A DNA stretch of 64,000 nucleotides from Pleurodeles waltl (Eukaryota > Chordata > Amphibia > Caudata > Salamandridae), in contig NC_090451.1 in the NCBI RefSeq assembly GCF_031143425.1, positions 348,820,339-348,884,338 of the forward strand, written 5' to 3'. The notes beneath the pieces were generated by a model. It ran no database searches, was not told where the DNA came from, and saw only the letters and a program-made list of their open reading frames with translations. Below, in pieces: positions 11,298 to 24,501 of the stretch. The stretch's first letter is position 1, and each line of letters opens with the position of its first letter. Made by a program: the position numbers and the translations under genes.

Positions 11298-14224
11298 TTT
11301 GGCGTTTTAAGTGCAAAACCAGACTTTTCTTGCCACATAAATTGGTGAACTCTGCCGTATATATTTAGTTCTCTGCCATATAATTCCAGTGACCTTGCAT
11401 TTAACTAAAGCCCGTCCATTTACCTTCTTCCTCTATCTGCAGCAAAGAATGAAATTATTGCCAATATTTATTATATTTATTTATATTATATTCTGCGCCC
11501 CCCCAAACTAGTGTTAGGACCCAGAGATGACCTAGACAGAAGGAGCATCTTGTGCTGACCGTTTTGATGGCAGTCCCATTGTCTTCAGACCACCACATGG
11601 TGAGTTATGGGCAGAAATGTTTTGTAAAAGGAATGCCCGACAAATAATTATGGGACGACTTTTAAAGTGCAGCAAATATTGTGGTATCTTGACTGTAATG
11701 CTCAAAACAGCCTCTATAGGGCACCACAATAAAAATAGCATTTGTAAGAAACATGGTTATGTAACTATATAGTCAGACCCTGGCTCAGCCTATATTTCAC
11801 TGCTTTGGACTAACCACAAACTTTTTCAGAATGCTTCCAAGTTGATCCCCAATGGCATCTTTTACAACTGTATATGTAAAAAAACAGTAACATTTTATTG
11901 GGGGATAATATGTAATTCTTAAAGCGCTCATTACACGAAGGCTAGTTCTGCGATATATGAAGTATTTTACAAAACAAATAGTGTAGCACTGGTATGACTG
12001 ATTTTACATTATCTGTAAAAATTCTAATGAATTATCAAAGTTAAATTGTAATCGGAAAGGAAGACCACAACTAGAAACAAGTACTAGGTAGAATCCTTGT
12101 TATCAGAAACCGTGGCCTGTGCTAACAGGAAAATTATGTGACATACAAAACAAGCAAATGGTGTTACTTTGTGGTATGAAAGACGTCCTGACCTCGAAAA
12201 GTTTGGATGTGAATATGCATTTGATGCTAACAACTAGCACAAAAAGCACAATTACAAACCTTAGCATAAAAATGTAACCCCCAACATAGCAAAATTATTA
12301 CGGCACAGCTCCTATTTCTCCCAGGCCTAGTTTTCATTAACTTAGTAATGCTAACCCACCACATAATAATGATATGAAGGGAAACAAAAACACAGAGCTA
12401 AAACATTGGATCAGTGGGGAAATTGATTTATGTGGCACAGCACACCATGCTTAGATCGCTCAAAAATATGCAATCTTAACATTAAGCTCCCAAAGATATC
12501 GAAGGTCTGTTGTGGCTCTCACACTGTGAAAGATTTGTGGTATTTTGGCTAGGGCTGCGTCCGAGGTGACCCTCTTTAATGAATTTATCAGCACACATAA
12601 ATCAAGTTAAACGCTCAACCTAACCCTACAACATTTATATCACAGTATCACTACAATCACACCAAACCTTACGCCTTAGGTGCCATTTATTCTACCTAGC
12701 ATGTCTTTACACCCCAACATGACAAGCCTTTCCTAACCAACATTCTGGCCCCTAAAATAAATCAGACTTTAGTGCCACTACAAGGTAAGCTTTTCTACTG
12801 ACCCCAGCTCCTCTTCTTCCCAAATCCACCTGAGGTTAGACCAGGGAGACGATAGTGGGATTGTTGCTACACTACAAATCAATTCAGACAAGAGCCTAGG
12901 CATGCCTTAGGCACTAAACTGTGCTATACAAGAGATGTGTCACACCTCAATATTGCCTAGGATACAGACACAAGAGTTTAAGCAATCACACAAATGCAAC
13001 GTGGGATCAGGATTGATACAATGGTTAGCAGATCGTGAACACTTTAATCAGACTACAAGCTCGCCATCTTGGCCGCCACTCATCTCAGGGACACAGAAAA
13101 GGAAGAAGGAATGTCTCACAGCCGATCATATTGCAGCATGCACAGAATGACGCAGAGGGGAGGAGCTCGAAGTACGGCCAATCACATTGTAAAATGCAAT
13201 CTATCAGCAAGTGGCATGGCTTGAGGAAGACAGCCAATAAAATAGGTGTATACAAATGTTTTTAGGGAATTGAAAAGTTAAAGATTGGACAGTTGCAGGT
13301 TAACATCAGTAGTGTCTAAAGAGGTCTAATAAAGACTAGAATGCTAAACTAGCATGGAAAGTAAAAGACCACTCAAGTCCTCTTTCTTTGAAAAAACAAA
13401 TGGATACCAGAGGTTCTATTTATCTTGTTACTGTCTATTTAAATATAGTCTTTTGCTCATTGCTCTTTCTTTTAATCCAGCGCAGTCACTCTATTTGGTT
13501 TAGTGTTCCCCTATAAGCAGCAGTGGTCCTTGACTATGAATTCTTTTCATGTTTGCCAATGGAAGAATCAAGCCTTGTTGCTTCTCAAAACAAGCCTGGG
13601 AGCTGCCTTTTTTAGGGTTTAATTGTCGAGCAAATATTCGAGGAGCCACAGGGAGATGAGGACAACATAAGAATTAATGCAAAAGAATGTCAGCGACATG
13701 GGAGGAGTGGGAGGGACGAATGCTGCAATAAAATGCAAGCAGCAATGGGCCTGAAACACCCACAGTGTAACAGGAACAACAAAGAAATTATAAAGTAGCC
13801 TGTCAAAGCAAGAGATAAAGAACCAACATGGAATGATACAGTAGTTAATCCCTGCTCTGAAAGAGAAAAAGGAGGGACAAAGAGGCAGGACTGACCACTA
13901 GCAAGCAAGAATTTTTAAACAACACTGAAACAAACAAATGCAATCGCTTTAAGCCCACAAGCAGTATACAAGAGGCCGTACACTTACCCTTGACCTAAAA
14001 ATGGTAGGCAATGATGTAACTATTACTGCCTGTACTTATGTGAGCATAACTGTTAGCACTCAGTTTTGATTTCTTCTTGGTTCTGCATCTGGCAGTGCTG
14101 TAATAGGTACATCTGGTGCAAGACAATCAGTTGGGATGATTAAGTTTTTATGACCACTAGTGCTGGGTCTCCATCTTTTCCCGAATGTTAAAAAGAAAAA
14201 TGTATTTTCAATGGTAATGCAGGC
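11298..14224. other. No gene or recognised repeat
   Basis: The sequence is mostly AT-rich and unremarkable. A more GC-rich part at 13060-13240 contains CGCCATCTTGGCCGCC and has the look of a retroelement promoter region, but no boundaries or coding sequence support a call. Confidence 0.4.
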
Positions 14225-14226
14225 TA

Positions 14227-14732
14227 AGGGACATATTTAAGTAAAGTGCACTTTCCTAGCGCCCCTTAGTGCCCCCCTACTGCCACCATGTGTGCACGAT
14301 ATCTAATGGCACAGGGTAGGGGGCAATAGCGTTGTTTTTATTGATGTTATTGATGTACTCTGCAGGAGTAGCGCCAAAATATTGGCACTACTCCTGCAGA
14401 GTACATAGGGGCCCATTATTAATGATGGAAGCCCCCTTTTAAATCCTGCTCTGAGCAGGCGTTAAAAGTGCCGTAAAAAATGGTGTGAGGAAATCTGTTT
14501 TCCTTGCGCCATTTGTTCAAACCCCCCCCAACGGGGGAACACCCCCTTTGCATACAATATGCCTGGCACAGGCATAATGTAGCACAAAGGGTTACAAGGT
14601 GGTGCAATGCATGCATTGCACAACTTTGTAAATATGGCGCAAGGATTTTGGCCTCGGGCCACATTAGCGTAAAAATAAAACATTTACGTTAATGTGGCAC
14701 ATGGTGGCGCAAGGGGCTTATAAATATGCCCT
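14227..14732. mobile_element. MITE-like foldback element, copy 1
   Basis: Imperfect terminal inverted repeats (AGGGACATATTTA at the left, TAAATATGCCCT at the right) are each bordered by TA, consistent with a TA target duplication. The interior has strong hairpins: GTACTCTGCAGGAGTAG at 14355-14371 pairs perfectly with 14388-14404, and TGCATGCATTGCA-type palindromes follow near 14607. No coding capacity. A second copy lies at about 19381-19855, sharing GGGGGCAATAGCG, TACATAGGGGCCCA, CAAAGGGTTACAA and AATGCATGCATTGCA in the same order. The superfamily is uncertain. Confidence 0.75.
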
Positions 14733-14734
14733 TA

Positions 14735-17539
14735 AATGCCTCTATCATTACCACTGTTCAAAAAGCTCTTTATACATCATTTATTTTCTCGCACCTTCCT
14801 CAAGTATCTCCTGCTTTTGAGTTTCATGCAGTCCTAGCTATGTATACCTTCGAGCTACATAGCATTTATTCTGTACCTTGGAGGCAAGAGTTATATAAAT
14901 CAATCTAATGAACTTACACATATTTGAAACCTTAATTAACTAACAGCTAGACCTTTCTTCTGGTTCATAAACATGTTAAAACACACTTCAGCAAAAGATT
15001 TTCTTAAGTGATTTAATGCCTTCTAATGCATAGTTAATGATATTCTGACCAATGTCAAAATAACTGTTCCATGACTTAGTGCTAATGGTTCTATGAACTG
15101 CTCTTCTTCTGCATTTTCCGGTAAATATCAATGGTTCAAAAGGAAAGTATCTCTTTGTAAATGGCAAAATTCTCCACTGAAAGCTGTTCGGAATTGATAA
15201 TCTGGACACACATTGCTCAAGTATTGAAAGCCTGTCTTTTTGATGCGTAACTTGTAGAGGAGAGTGTCAATAACTGGTTCAGTGCCACCATTGATGAGAA
15301 ATAGTGTACTGCTCCACATAAATGGACATTACAGGGTCATAGTACTCAGCACAAGACCGCAGTGGCTGGTCCTAACTATGTTTAAATGCTTATATGCAAG
15401 CTTTGTAATAAAGTGTGTACATCACGGGGTTAACGTAGGGACAAATATTCCACAGGCTGTTTGCACCAGAGAGAAAGGATGAATTTCATTTGTTGCCACA
15501 GTTGAGTAAAGAAGTGGGATTCATGGCTCAATTTTGAAATTCCTTTAGCTATTGTCAACTATTCTCTCCTCTGCTTCAGGTGAAGAAGTTTGAGGAGGGG
15601 CACACGTTTTCTGCTCTGCCCTTATTGTCAAGAATGTCTTTCTCCTGCACTTTGTGCAGTCTTTGTATTCAGAAGCCTATCCATTTGCAACTTAATCTCT
15701 CCATCGTCAGTTGGCACGGTGAACTGTCTTGAGGCGCCTAAGGTTATTTGAGCACTGTGTAAACAAGCATTGGAAACGCCAAGAGGTGCTGCTTTTATAA
15801 GGCGAGTGCCAATGTAGGGGTTTAGCTAATGCATATTTACAAAGCATTGGTACAAAAAAAGTAAAATGAACAAAATACAATTGCGAATGAAATGCAAACA
15901 CCCATTTTGATGTATCTCAAAACTGTATATAAAAGTCAATATTTTCTATCTTTATAACCATCATAGTTCTCCTTTCAGATACATATCACACTGCAAAATG
16001 AAACGGAATTTAAAAAGGATACGTATTAGTGAGAAACGTCTTGCCAAGGCCTAATATACTTTCTCCAGGAGTCAGAACCGAAGCAACTGGCAAATTACAT
16101 GGACATTTGGCACTCAGCAGCAGCCCACAGAGAAGGGTTATGGGCCTCCATGAGAAGAGTCGTCTCCTTTGCAGGCATGCTAAGTACACCTGCTTCCTCA
16201 AATGCCAGATAAGTGAGTGCAGAATCCCATCCAATTCAGTGCATAAAAGGCTTGAGCTTTAATGCAACATATGGAATGCAGGGGATAAAACAGAGCCAAA
16301 TCAGAGAGGAGCCTGCACAACTCTGAGAGATGTGATGGTGGAAGCAGTACATGGCAGAGAGAGCTAAAAATCATATGCACTTGGGTGACATTTTAAACGA
16401 AGAAGAGGGATGGAGTTCCCTGATCTGATCAGTGGAGGATACATGTAATTCAGTCAAAAGAATGGTAAAGAGGCCAGGCTCCATGGGAGAGACAAACACA
16501 AGAATAGGAAAGAAAGTAGTTGAATAAGAAGCAAGCAAATGAGAGTGACAGGAAAGTCAACCAATGATAAGCAGTTGCCAGGCAGCCAACCCACTGTAAG
16601 TCTTTGGTATGATCCACAAGATGACTTTCAAGAAAAAGACAGCTAGAAGCTGTTGGTAGGCAAGGTCTGTAAACAATTGAATACCATACTGTGCAAAACA
16701 ACGGGTCACTCAATTTTACATGTTTGATACTTTTTATGCACAATACTACTGACAGGGTGACAAGGTTTTTTCGAGTCACTTGTCACAGATCAAAATTATA
16801 GCTAATAACAAATCGCCCAGAACGAAATACAACGCCTGATTTAGATTTACATGTAAAAATTAATCATCAAACGTTTTGGTTATTTGAGGCCATCCAGCGA
16901 TACGTTGTTTGTTGCGCACACCTTGCCCAAAGTTGGGTGCCTTGCACCAGTAAAGATTGTACATCATTTAAACTGTGAACATCCACACATTTTTTGTAAA
17001 AATAGTCAAATGCATCACATCATTTACCAGTCTATAAGGGTGATGTACAAAGAATTATATATATCTGAACCATGCCACCAACGGCTGCAAATGTGTCATA
17101 AATGAAAACTGAGCAACAGTTTTCCTTGACCTATTGTCAAACAGAAGATGAAACACAACTACTAAAGACAACTCTAACCAGCCAGAATAATATGAGATGA
17201 AATCAATAAAAGTATTGATGTATCTGTGTATGCATGAGTGCATGATTCTGTTGTGCTATGCCCACTCTTGGTATAACTCTAGCCCTGGCATAATCATAGG
17301 AATCATTGACATATTTTTGGCATCCACGGTGTGAGGGTGCCCTTTCCAGTACCTGTTGAAAGTGCTGTCCCTTGAATATTGGTGATAGGTTTTGTCATAT
17401 TCTGGCACCTATGGCAAGGTGATGGCCATCACTGATGTAATACTATCCTTGGCAGAGTGAGTGTAATTACTGGCCAACTTGAGCATAAATGATAAAAGAT
17501 GGTGGTACATCGGCATGCAAGGCAGAAAGTATATGTTAA
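14735..17539. other. No gene or recognised repeat
   Basis: I read both strands here and found only short unsupported ORFs. Nothing resembles an exon, an RT or a transposase. Confidence 0.4.
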
Positions 17540-19260
17540 AAATGGCACCCTTGGAGTGGTCTCCCCCTAACATTGTGCCTTCAGGCCTCCTGTTTTTGCT
17601 GACTTTGTTTTTGCTGGCCTTAGAAATCTGCCCGTTTTACCACCGCTAACCATTGTTAAAGAGTGTGTTCTCCTTCCCTAAAGAATGGTAAACGTGGTAC
17701 TTGTAAGTCCCTAGTTAGGTGGCACTACACGTGCCCATGACCTTAAATTAAATGCTTCTAGTGGGTCTGCAGCACTGCTTGCCCCACCTAAGTAGGTAGC
17801 CCTTTAAACATGTCTCAGGCCTGCCACGGCGTAGCCTGTGTGTGCAGTTTTAAACTGTTATTCCGACCTGACAAAGTAAACCTTTTGCCAGGCCCAACCA
17901 TTCCTTTTTATTACATATAAGTCAACTAAAAGGTAGGTCTTGGACGGCCCCAGGGTCAGGGTGCAGTGTATTTAAAAACTTAGACATGTACCTTTAAGTT
18001 TTACATGTCCTGAGAGTGCAAAGTTCCTGTCTCTCCCAAAGAATAACATGTGAGTTTCCTTATTACATTTTATAAGTGCTATTTCCAAATGGGAAGTAAT
18101 CACCAGTTCATGTTTTGTGTCTTTGGAATCATAAATTAAAATCCTAGGTTATTGTGAAGTCAGATTTTAAATTATAATTCTGAAAATGCTACTTTTAGAA
18201 AGTTAGCATTTCCTTGCCTTAGCTATTTGATATCTACAGCCAGACTCTGGTCACATGACTGGGTGTAGTTGGTAGTTGGGCTTTGCGTATTCCTCTCAGT
18301 CATCCACACACAATTGAAACTTAGGTGTACTGGATGGGCCATCACTGGCAGGATGGGAGGGAAGAGCTGGGCCCAGCCTCACACCTGAAGAGGATGTGCC
18401 CTGTCTCAACACAAGGGGCTGCACTGCCCCTGTAGCTAGTTTGGAGCCAGAGCAGGGAAGGCAAAGCATCTCCGCATTTCAAAGGCATGCCTCTAGAAGC
18501 TTCTTCCCTCTTAAAAGGCACAACTATATATCAAAGAAGGGCCTCAGACACCACCACTTCAATACACATCTAAACCTGTACATATTCTGCCAGGAAAAAG
18601 GACTGTTGTGCTGTTACAAGGGCTGCTACTTTTCTGGACTGCTGCTCTGAAAGAATTGCTGCCCTATTGTGCTGACCTGCTGCCTGATGCCCTCTTGCCC
18701 AAGGAAGAAGAATGGGATGTGCAACCTCCTCTTGAACCCAGGACCCCAGAGTGGCTCAAAGAGCTAGTCTGCTGGCCTCCTGCTCTGAGTCTAGGGATAT
18801 AAAAGGCTCTAGAAGAGCTCCTGGAACCATCTTCAGTAAGCTCCTGACCTCCAAGTATTGCCTCTCAGGTTCTGGACCATTGGTGTGGCTCTCAAGATCT
18901 TGAATTCAAGCTTTTGGGCTCTTCACGAATGGGACCGTTCACATCGGAACCATGCTGCCCACTCCCAAAAAAACATGAGCCGCCACCAGCCCCTCTCTTT
19001 GCACAGCAGCATTATCAGCCCACAGGGGACTGCCAGCACAAAGCTCCAGCCCACCCGTCTATGACACCCAGCCTGCGTTTCATGCCATGCCGAGTGGCAC
19101 TCATATCACTCTCCCTGTTCCTCACCACCCTCTCCAACACGAATAGGAACATTGCCACAAAACTCTGGAAGGTAAAACGTCAGACTATATCTGACTTGCT
19201 CTCTATTGAAGTCAGGCCTAAACGTTTGACTTTGACCTGGTCCAGTGCGACCAGATAGCC
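17540..19260. repeat. Dispersed newt-type repeat, unclassified
   Basis: The stretch with GCCTGTGTGTGCAGTTTTAA, TTTTGCCAGGCCCAA and TTACATATAAGTCA resembles a very abundant repeat I recall from newt genomic and transcript sequence. The following 18390-18830 has GC-rich CTGCTG-type sequence and GGATATAAAAGG near 18793. It may be one LTR-like unit or two adjoining repeats. No coding region. This call depends on memory and needs a repeat-library search. Confidence 0.45.
18793..18804 (+). promoter_or_regulatory. TATA-box-like motif in dispersed repeat
   Basis: GGATATAAAAGG matches a strong TATA consensus and lies in the GC-rich 3' part of the repeat, which would fit an LTR promoter. There is no other support. 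Confidence 0.3.
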
Positions 19261-19380
19261 ACGATTGGCGCTTTACGGTGTTAGGTGCTATAGTGCAATT
19301 TATTCTTTAAGAATTCATAACTATGGTTCTACTGGATGGAACTTTGTCATTTTGGTCTTGTTTTGTTTATTAAATTTGAC

Positions 19381-19855
19381 TCTATGGGACAAATTTAAGG
19401 AAAGTGCTGTTGCACCATGGCGTAGGATAGGGGGCAATAGCGTCAAATGTTTTGATGCTATTGATGTACTGTTCAGTGTTAGCACCAAAATGTTGGCGCT
19501 AACCCTGAACAGTACATAGGGGCCCACTGTAAGCAATGGTGTGCCCCCTTTTAACACCTGCTCTGATCAGGCATTAAAAGTGGTGAAAAAAATGACCCAA
19601 AGAAATCTCTTAGATTTATTTGCGCCATTTTTTCAGCCCCTCTAAAGGGAGAACATACATTGCATACACTATGCATGGCGCATGCATAATGTATGGCAAA
19701 GGGTTACAAAGTGGCACAATGCATGCATTGCATGCATTGCGTCACTTTGTAAATCTGGGGTGGGGTAAAGGTCACCTTGGCACTGCCTTAGCATAAAATA
19801 AATGACACTAAGGAGGCGCAAAAGTGGCACTAGGCCCTCTTAAATCAGGGCATAT
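19381..19855. mobile_element. MITE-like foldback element, copy 2
   Basis: It is collinear with the copy at 14227-14732. It has a central hairpin (GTACTGTTCAGTGTTAGC against GCTAACCCTGAACAGTAC), the AATGCATGCATTGCATGC palindrome and CATAGGGGCCCA. The ends are more decayed (GGGACAAATTTAAG at the left). No coding capacity. Confidence 0.7.
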
Positions 19856-21199
19856 GTTTCTAACTTGATGTGGGATCTTTTCTGTGAAGTCTTTCACCGT
19901 TTTATTGTTTGAAGTGTTGCACCAATACTTTACAAATTGCCTCTAAGTTAAGTTTGACTGCTTTGTGCCAAGCTACCAGGTGGCTGAGCACAGGTTAATT
20001 TAAGGTTTGCTCATGCCTTACACTGACTAGGATTGTGGTTGCTGCTTGACTAGGGCTCACACTCCAGTCAATCAGTAACCTAATTTCTATCAGTATCCAT
20101 GTTCGACAGCAGTACATGTGACTACTTGTTGAAAGTGACAAACATATGTTATAGACCAAATAGCTATTTTATTTAAATGAATAGCATCCATTTAAATATA
20201 AACACGTTTTTGATAAACATTTGTTGGGGAACTTCATTCCGTTTTTCAAACAGAAAGCTGGTTTTTGATAGCGAAATGTGGGGATTTTCGTAAATTTACT
20301 AACTTTGTTTATAAAATAATTACATTTCTAAATCTATATTTCCATCCTAATTACTACTGTTTTCTGACACCCTAATCTGTAAGTATATTGTAACCTGGTC
20401 TCTGTTATCCGAACATACAGTTTTTCATCCCTTAGCCCCTCAATGATGTTTGTCAGTCTTAACATAAGAATGGAAATCTGCTTGGAATCTGCAGCAAGGC
20501 CATCAGAACACACAATTTCTGGATATACCTTATCACCTATAGCTGTTTATGCTAAAAAAAATTAAAAAAAAATCCATTGTTTCCTCAAACTTTGCTTGGG
20601 TTGACTGTGCCCCCAACACTCCTGAGGAGGATCAGGATTGATTAGTACGCCATTAAAGTAGTGGTATTTTTCAAAATGCTCTTTCAGAACCAATGATTTT
20701 TTTTATTGAACCTATTTGAAAATTGCTCAGTATAACACACACTTTGGATCAATTTGTTTATTTCTTTTCAGGTAGAGAACATCTTGAACTTCACTGGGTG
20801 AATGCTGGTCTTGGGGGGGGTGGGCAGAAGGCTCTGCGCTCCTGAGAGTTTTGGGTGGGTAATGGGTCCAAGGGCGTGGGGCCCCTGATTGGTCAAACAA
20901 TATGCAGAAGGGATTATAGGTGCCATTTTAGGAATAAGGTTAGAGCCTGAGGTGCCATTTTATTTACCATGCAAGGCTGTGCCTGGGGCAGTGTGAGCTT
21001 GCAGGATCGTTTTTTGTCGTTTAAAATATCAGTGGTTTGAGTCTGGTGAGTTTGCAAGAGGAAATGGTGAGGCAGGAAATGGGAACCTTATGAGCAGAAG
21101 GGAGAGCTGACTTAAAAGTGGAGCAGGCCCTGGGGAAGTCGGGGCATTAGAGGCCCCACAGGCAGTCTGCAGGAGGTGTCACAGCAGGATTAGCCTGCA
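19856..21199. other. No gene; possible unclassified repeat at 20800-21180
   Basis: 19856-20800 is AT-rich and featureless. 20800-21180 is GC-richer with G runs and GGGGCCCCTGATTGGTC, and abuts the truncated 3' end of the L1. I cannot assign it. Confidence 0.35.
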
Positions 21200-23947
21200 C
21201 GTCTCTGGCACGCAAAATATCCAGTTATCCGGATCACCTCCCGCCAGTAGTGCAGCACCTCCCTACAGGACCAAGCCAAGTGGAGAAAGTCAGCACCTAT
21301 CTCCCCACATCTAGGACTCCCAACCACTTTTGTCTGGTCAATCTTATTAAGACGGGCAGGCATAAGATATACACGATGAACAAAATGAAAATGTAAAAGC
21401 TTAAATCTATTATTACAGGAGACTGTGCACACCAATGAAAGAGCCATATCCCATTCCGCGTCCTCCAAAGGGTCTTCTAGTTCTCGATCCCATGCCCTAT
21501 GCCCCACACACTCCAAACCCGGCTGATCCACCCGGAGCGCTTTATAAAACAGGGTAATCAAGTGAGATTTTTCCCTCCAGTTTATCAATCCGTTCATCAC
21601 CTGTGATGCATGAAGGGCGACCAGAAATCCAGACCAAACCTCTCAAGCCATGCTCTCCATCTTGAAATACTGCAGAAACTAACCAGGGCTCAGTCCAAAC
21701 GTATCTTGCGCATCCTGAAAGGAGATAAACTCCCCATTAGGATATAAGTCAACCGCTAATAGGCAACCTCCCGCTCTCCAGGCATCCATTGATATTAAAG
21801 TATCCATATTCACGAAAGGGGTTAAATCCCAGATCTTCAATTCCCTATCAAATGGAGCGTGGTGAATCACTTTCTTAACTGCCTGCTCCCAAATCTATGC
21901 AGCAGTTCTAACCAAGTAAGGAACAGCAGTCTCCGATCGACCTCCCGCCATCAAGGCATGCACCAATTCCTCTCCTACCATTATACCCCAAAAAAGTCGC
22001 TTCTCCCAGTTATCAGACGGAGTCATCCACTTTGCAGCATGTTGTAGGTGTGCTGTATAATAATAATGCATGATATTGGGGATAGCCAACCCTCCGTGCA
22101 CCATTTCTCTCTGCAGTGTGGACAATGGCACTTTGTTACGACGCCCAGCCCAAACCAATGAGATCAACAAACTATCCAGCCGATTGAATAGTTGAGCTGC
22201 TAAATGAAATAAACAATTCTGCACAAGATAGAGGCACCGTGGCAAGAACACCATCTTGGCCACCGCCGCCCTCCCCATAACTGAGCGAGGCAGCCTATTC
22301 CAAAATGACACAGAGCGCTCCAGCCCAGTCACCACCCGCTCAACATTATGCTTCAAATGCGCTTCCACTGTATGAGTGACCCAGATACCAAGATATCTAA
22401 AACTTTCGATCTCCCACCTGAGCCCCACCCCTGGCAAATCCTCCAATGGGGAACCACATGAGGACCCTAAGGGAAATAGTAGCGTATTCTTCCTCTTTAC
22501 CCGAAGACCAGACATAACCCAAATTCCTGCAGTAACCACAACAACAGAGGCACCGAAACACCCCGGCTCCTGTATATATAACAACGCATCGTCAACATAC
22601 AGAGAGACAATGTGAGTGACCCGTCCCACCTGCACGCCCCAGGGTACCAGTTCCCCACAAAACCAAACCGCCAGTGGCTCCACTGCCAATGAAAAAAGAA
22701 GCGGTGAGAGAGGGCAACCCTGTCTGGTACCCCTCCCGATTACCCAGGAGTCTGAGAGCTCCCCGCCCACCCGGACGCGTGCAGTAGGTGCAGTGTACAG
22801 CAAATGGACCCAAGAACAGAATTGAGGGCCTAATCCCATTCCCCGCAACACCGTCAGAAAGTAGCCCCACTGAACTGTGTCAAATGCCTTCTCTAGGTCC
22901 AATGACACCAGAGCTAAATCTTCCCCAACCCCCATAGTTTCATGCATGACGTGTGCTAAAAAACGTAAATTGTAAGTCGTGCTATGACCAGGTATGAAAC
23001 CACATTGATCATTAGGCACCAAGCCCCGAATCACTCCACGTATCGGAGTGGCCTGTATTTTACATAGAATCTTTATATCTCTATTCAGCATGGTAAGCGG
23101 GCAATAAGAGGAGGGGTCACAATGGTCCCCGCCAGGCTTAAGCATTAGACAGACGCATGGTTTCCGGGAAAAAACCCTGCACCCGAGCCTCTTCAAACAC
23201 CTCCAACAACCGCTCCCTTAGCTGGGAGGAAAACACTTGGTACAGCTCAATCGGGAATCCATCCCCACCCGGAGATTTCACTTTTGATAGTGCCTCCACT
23301 GCCGCCGTCACCTCCTCCAATGTTATCTCGGTATCTAGATTCTCCATGTGTTACGATTCTAGCCACGGCAGACACATTCGCTGCAGAACCCCTTCTAAAT
23401 CAAAGTCCGAGACAGGTACTCCAGCGCTGGACACGCTCCGCAAGTGCTCCACTAAAACTTGAAAAATATCCCTCTGATTAGTGATCTGCGCACCATCCAC
23501 ATTCCTAATACGTAAAATGGGAGGAGATTCAACTTCCCGCTTGAGGATCCACGCTAGTATTTTACCAGACTTATCACTCTCCCTATGAAGCCGCTGCCTA
23601 TCCGATCTGAGTGTGACCTTATCCAATGTGTCCCACCAGCTACTAACCTTCTTATACAATCTGAGCTGCTCTGGTTCTACCTCCCCCAATTAATGTCACT
23701 CGGTGTGGCATCGCCACCGGCTCCCCCTCAGATCTGGATAGCTCCTGTTACATCTGCTTGTGTACACCACATACCGTGCCTATACAAACCTCTCTCAAAA
23801 CAGCCTTCAGGGCCTCCCATTCCACTCCCCAGGAGTTTGTCATCCCCCAATTGTGATCCATATAGTCTCCAAGAGCCACCGCTATTTTCTCATTAAAGCA
23901 CGCATCCATCAGGAAGTTCATGGGCAATGGCCAACTGCGCCTTACCT
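21200..23947 (-). pseudogene. L1 ORF2: linker, reverse transcriptase and C-terminal part
   Basis: The segment resumes the L1 frame at DTEVRRSWPLPMNF directly after the nested LINE. Recognisable parts are the WEALKAVLR linker, LKPGGDHCDPSSYCPLTMLN at about 23130 (fingers), SLDLEKAFDTVQW at about 22890 (motif A), RGTRQGCPLSPLLFSLAVEP at about 22715 and the YVDD active site at about 22590. A Cys/His-bearing C-terminal region (CGEIGADFLHLAWSC) follows near 21290. Frames change near 23700, 23350 and 23150, and in-frame stops occur near 21893 and 21677. The match ends shortly after ITGYFACQR, so the extreme C-terminus is lost. Confidence 0.88.
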
Positions 23948-23955
23948 CCGTATCA
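23948..23955. repeat. Target-site duplication, left copy, of the nested LINE
   Basis: CCGTATCA here equals 29333-29340. Removing everything between them rejoins L1 ORF2 in frame (residues ESD on one side, DTEVRR on the other). Confidence 0.85.
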
Positions 23956-24500
23956 TCATCAAACAAACCTTTATTCGGCTATTAGCCATAAAAGGATAAT
24001 ACAATCAAAACATCATAAAATAGCAAATAATCTTACAGATACTATAATCAGTTGCATAAATAACAAGTAATACTCCTAAAATCAATAAAGAGTAATCAAT
24101 TATAATAATTTCTTATACTAAAAAGTTAAAAAATCTAAAATTAAGGCCAAACTCAATGGAATACCACTGTTATATTAACTTTCAAGATAGAAAGCCATTT
24201 GGCCATTTGATAAAGTCAATTACATGGTGTAGAATAAAAATTCCTGAAATTGGGAAATATTTATATTCATTCCTTATATTAGAAAATTCTAAAATTACAT
24301 CCCAATCAACTTAAATACCAGTAATCTATTAGCTTACAGGAAGGGAAGCCCGTTAGCCATTTGTTACATCAATAAGTTTGTCTATGGGTGTTTAAAACAT
24401 CTAGGTTCACCCGAACCTGAGGCCCTCCCTGTCCCAAATATATGATATTGCTAGGAGAAAGCGGCTTATTCCAAAAACAATAGATAGAGTAGTACTAGAC
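23956..24500 (-). other. 3' untranslated region of the nested LINE
   Basis: AT-rich non-coding sequence downstream of ORF2. The element ends with AATAAAGG and a short GATGA-type tail that merges with the target duplication. Confidence 0.6.
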
Positions 24501-24501
24501 G

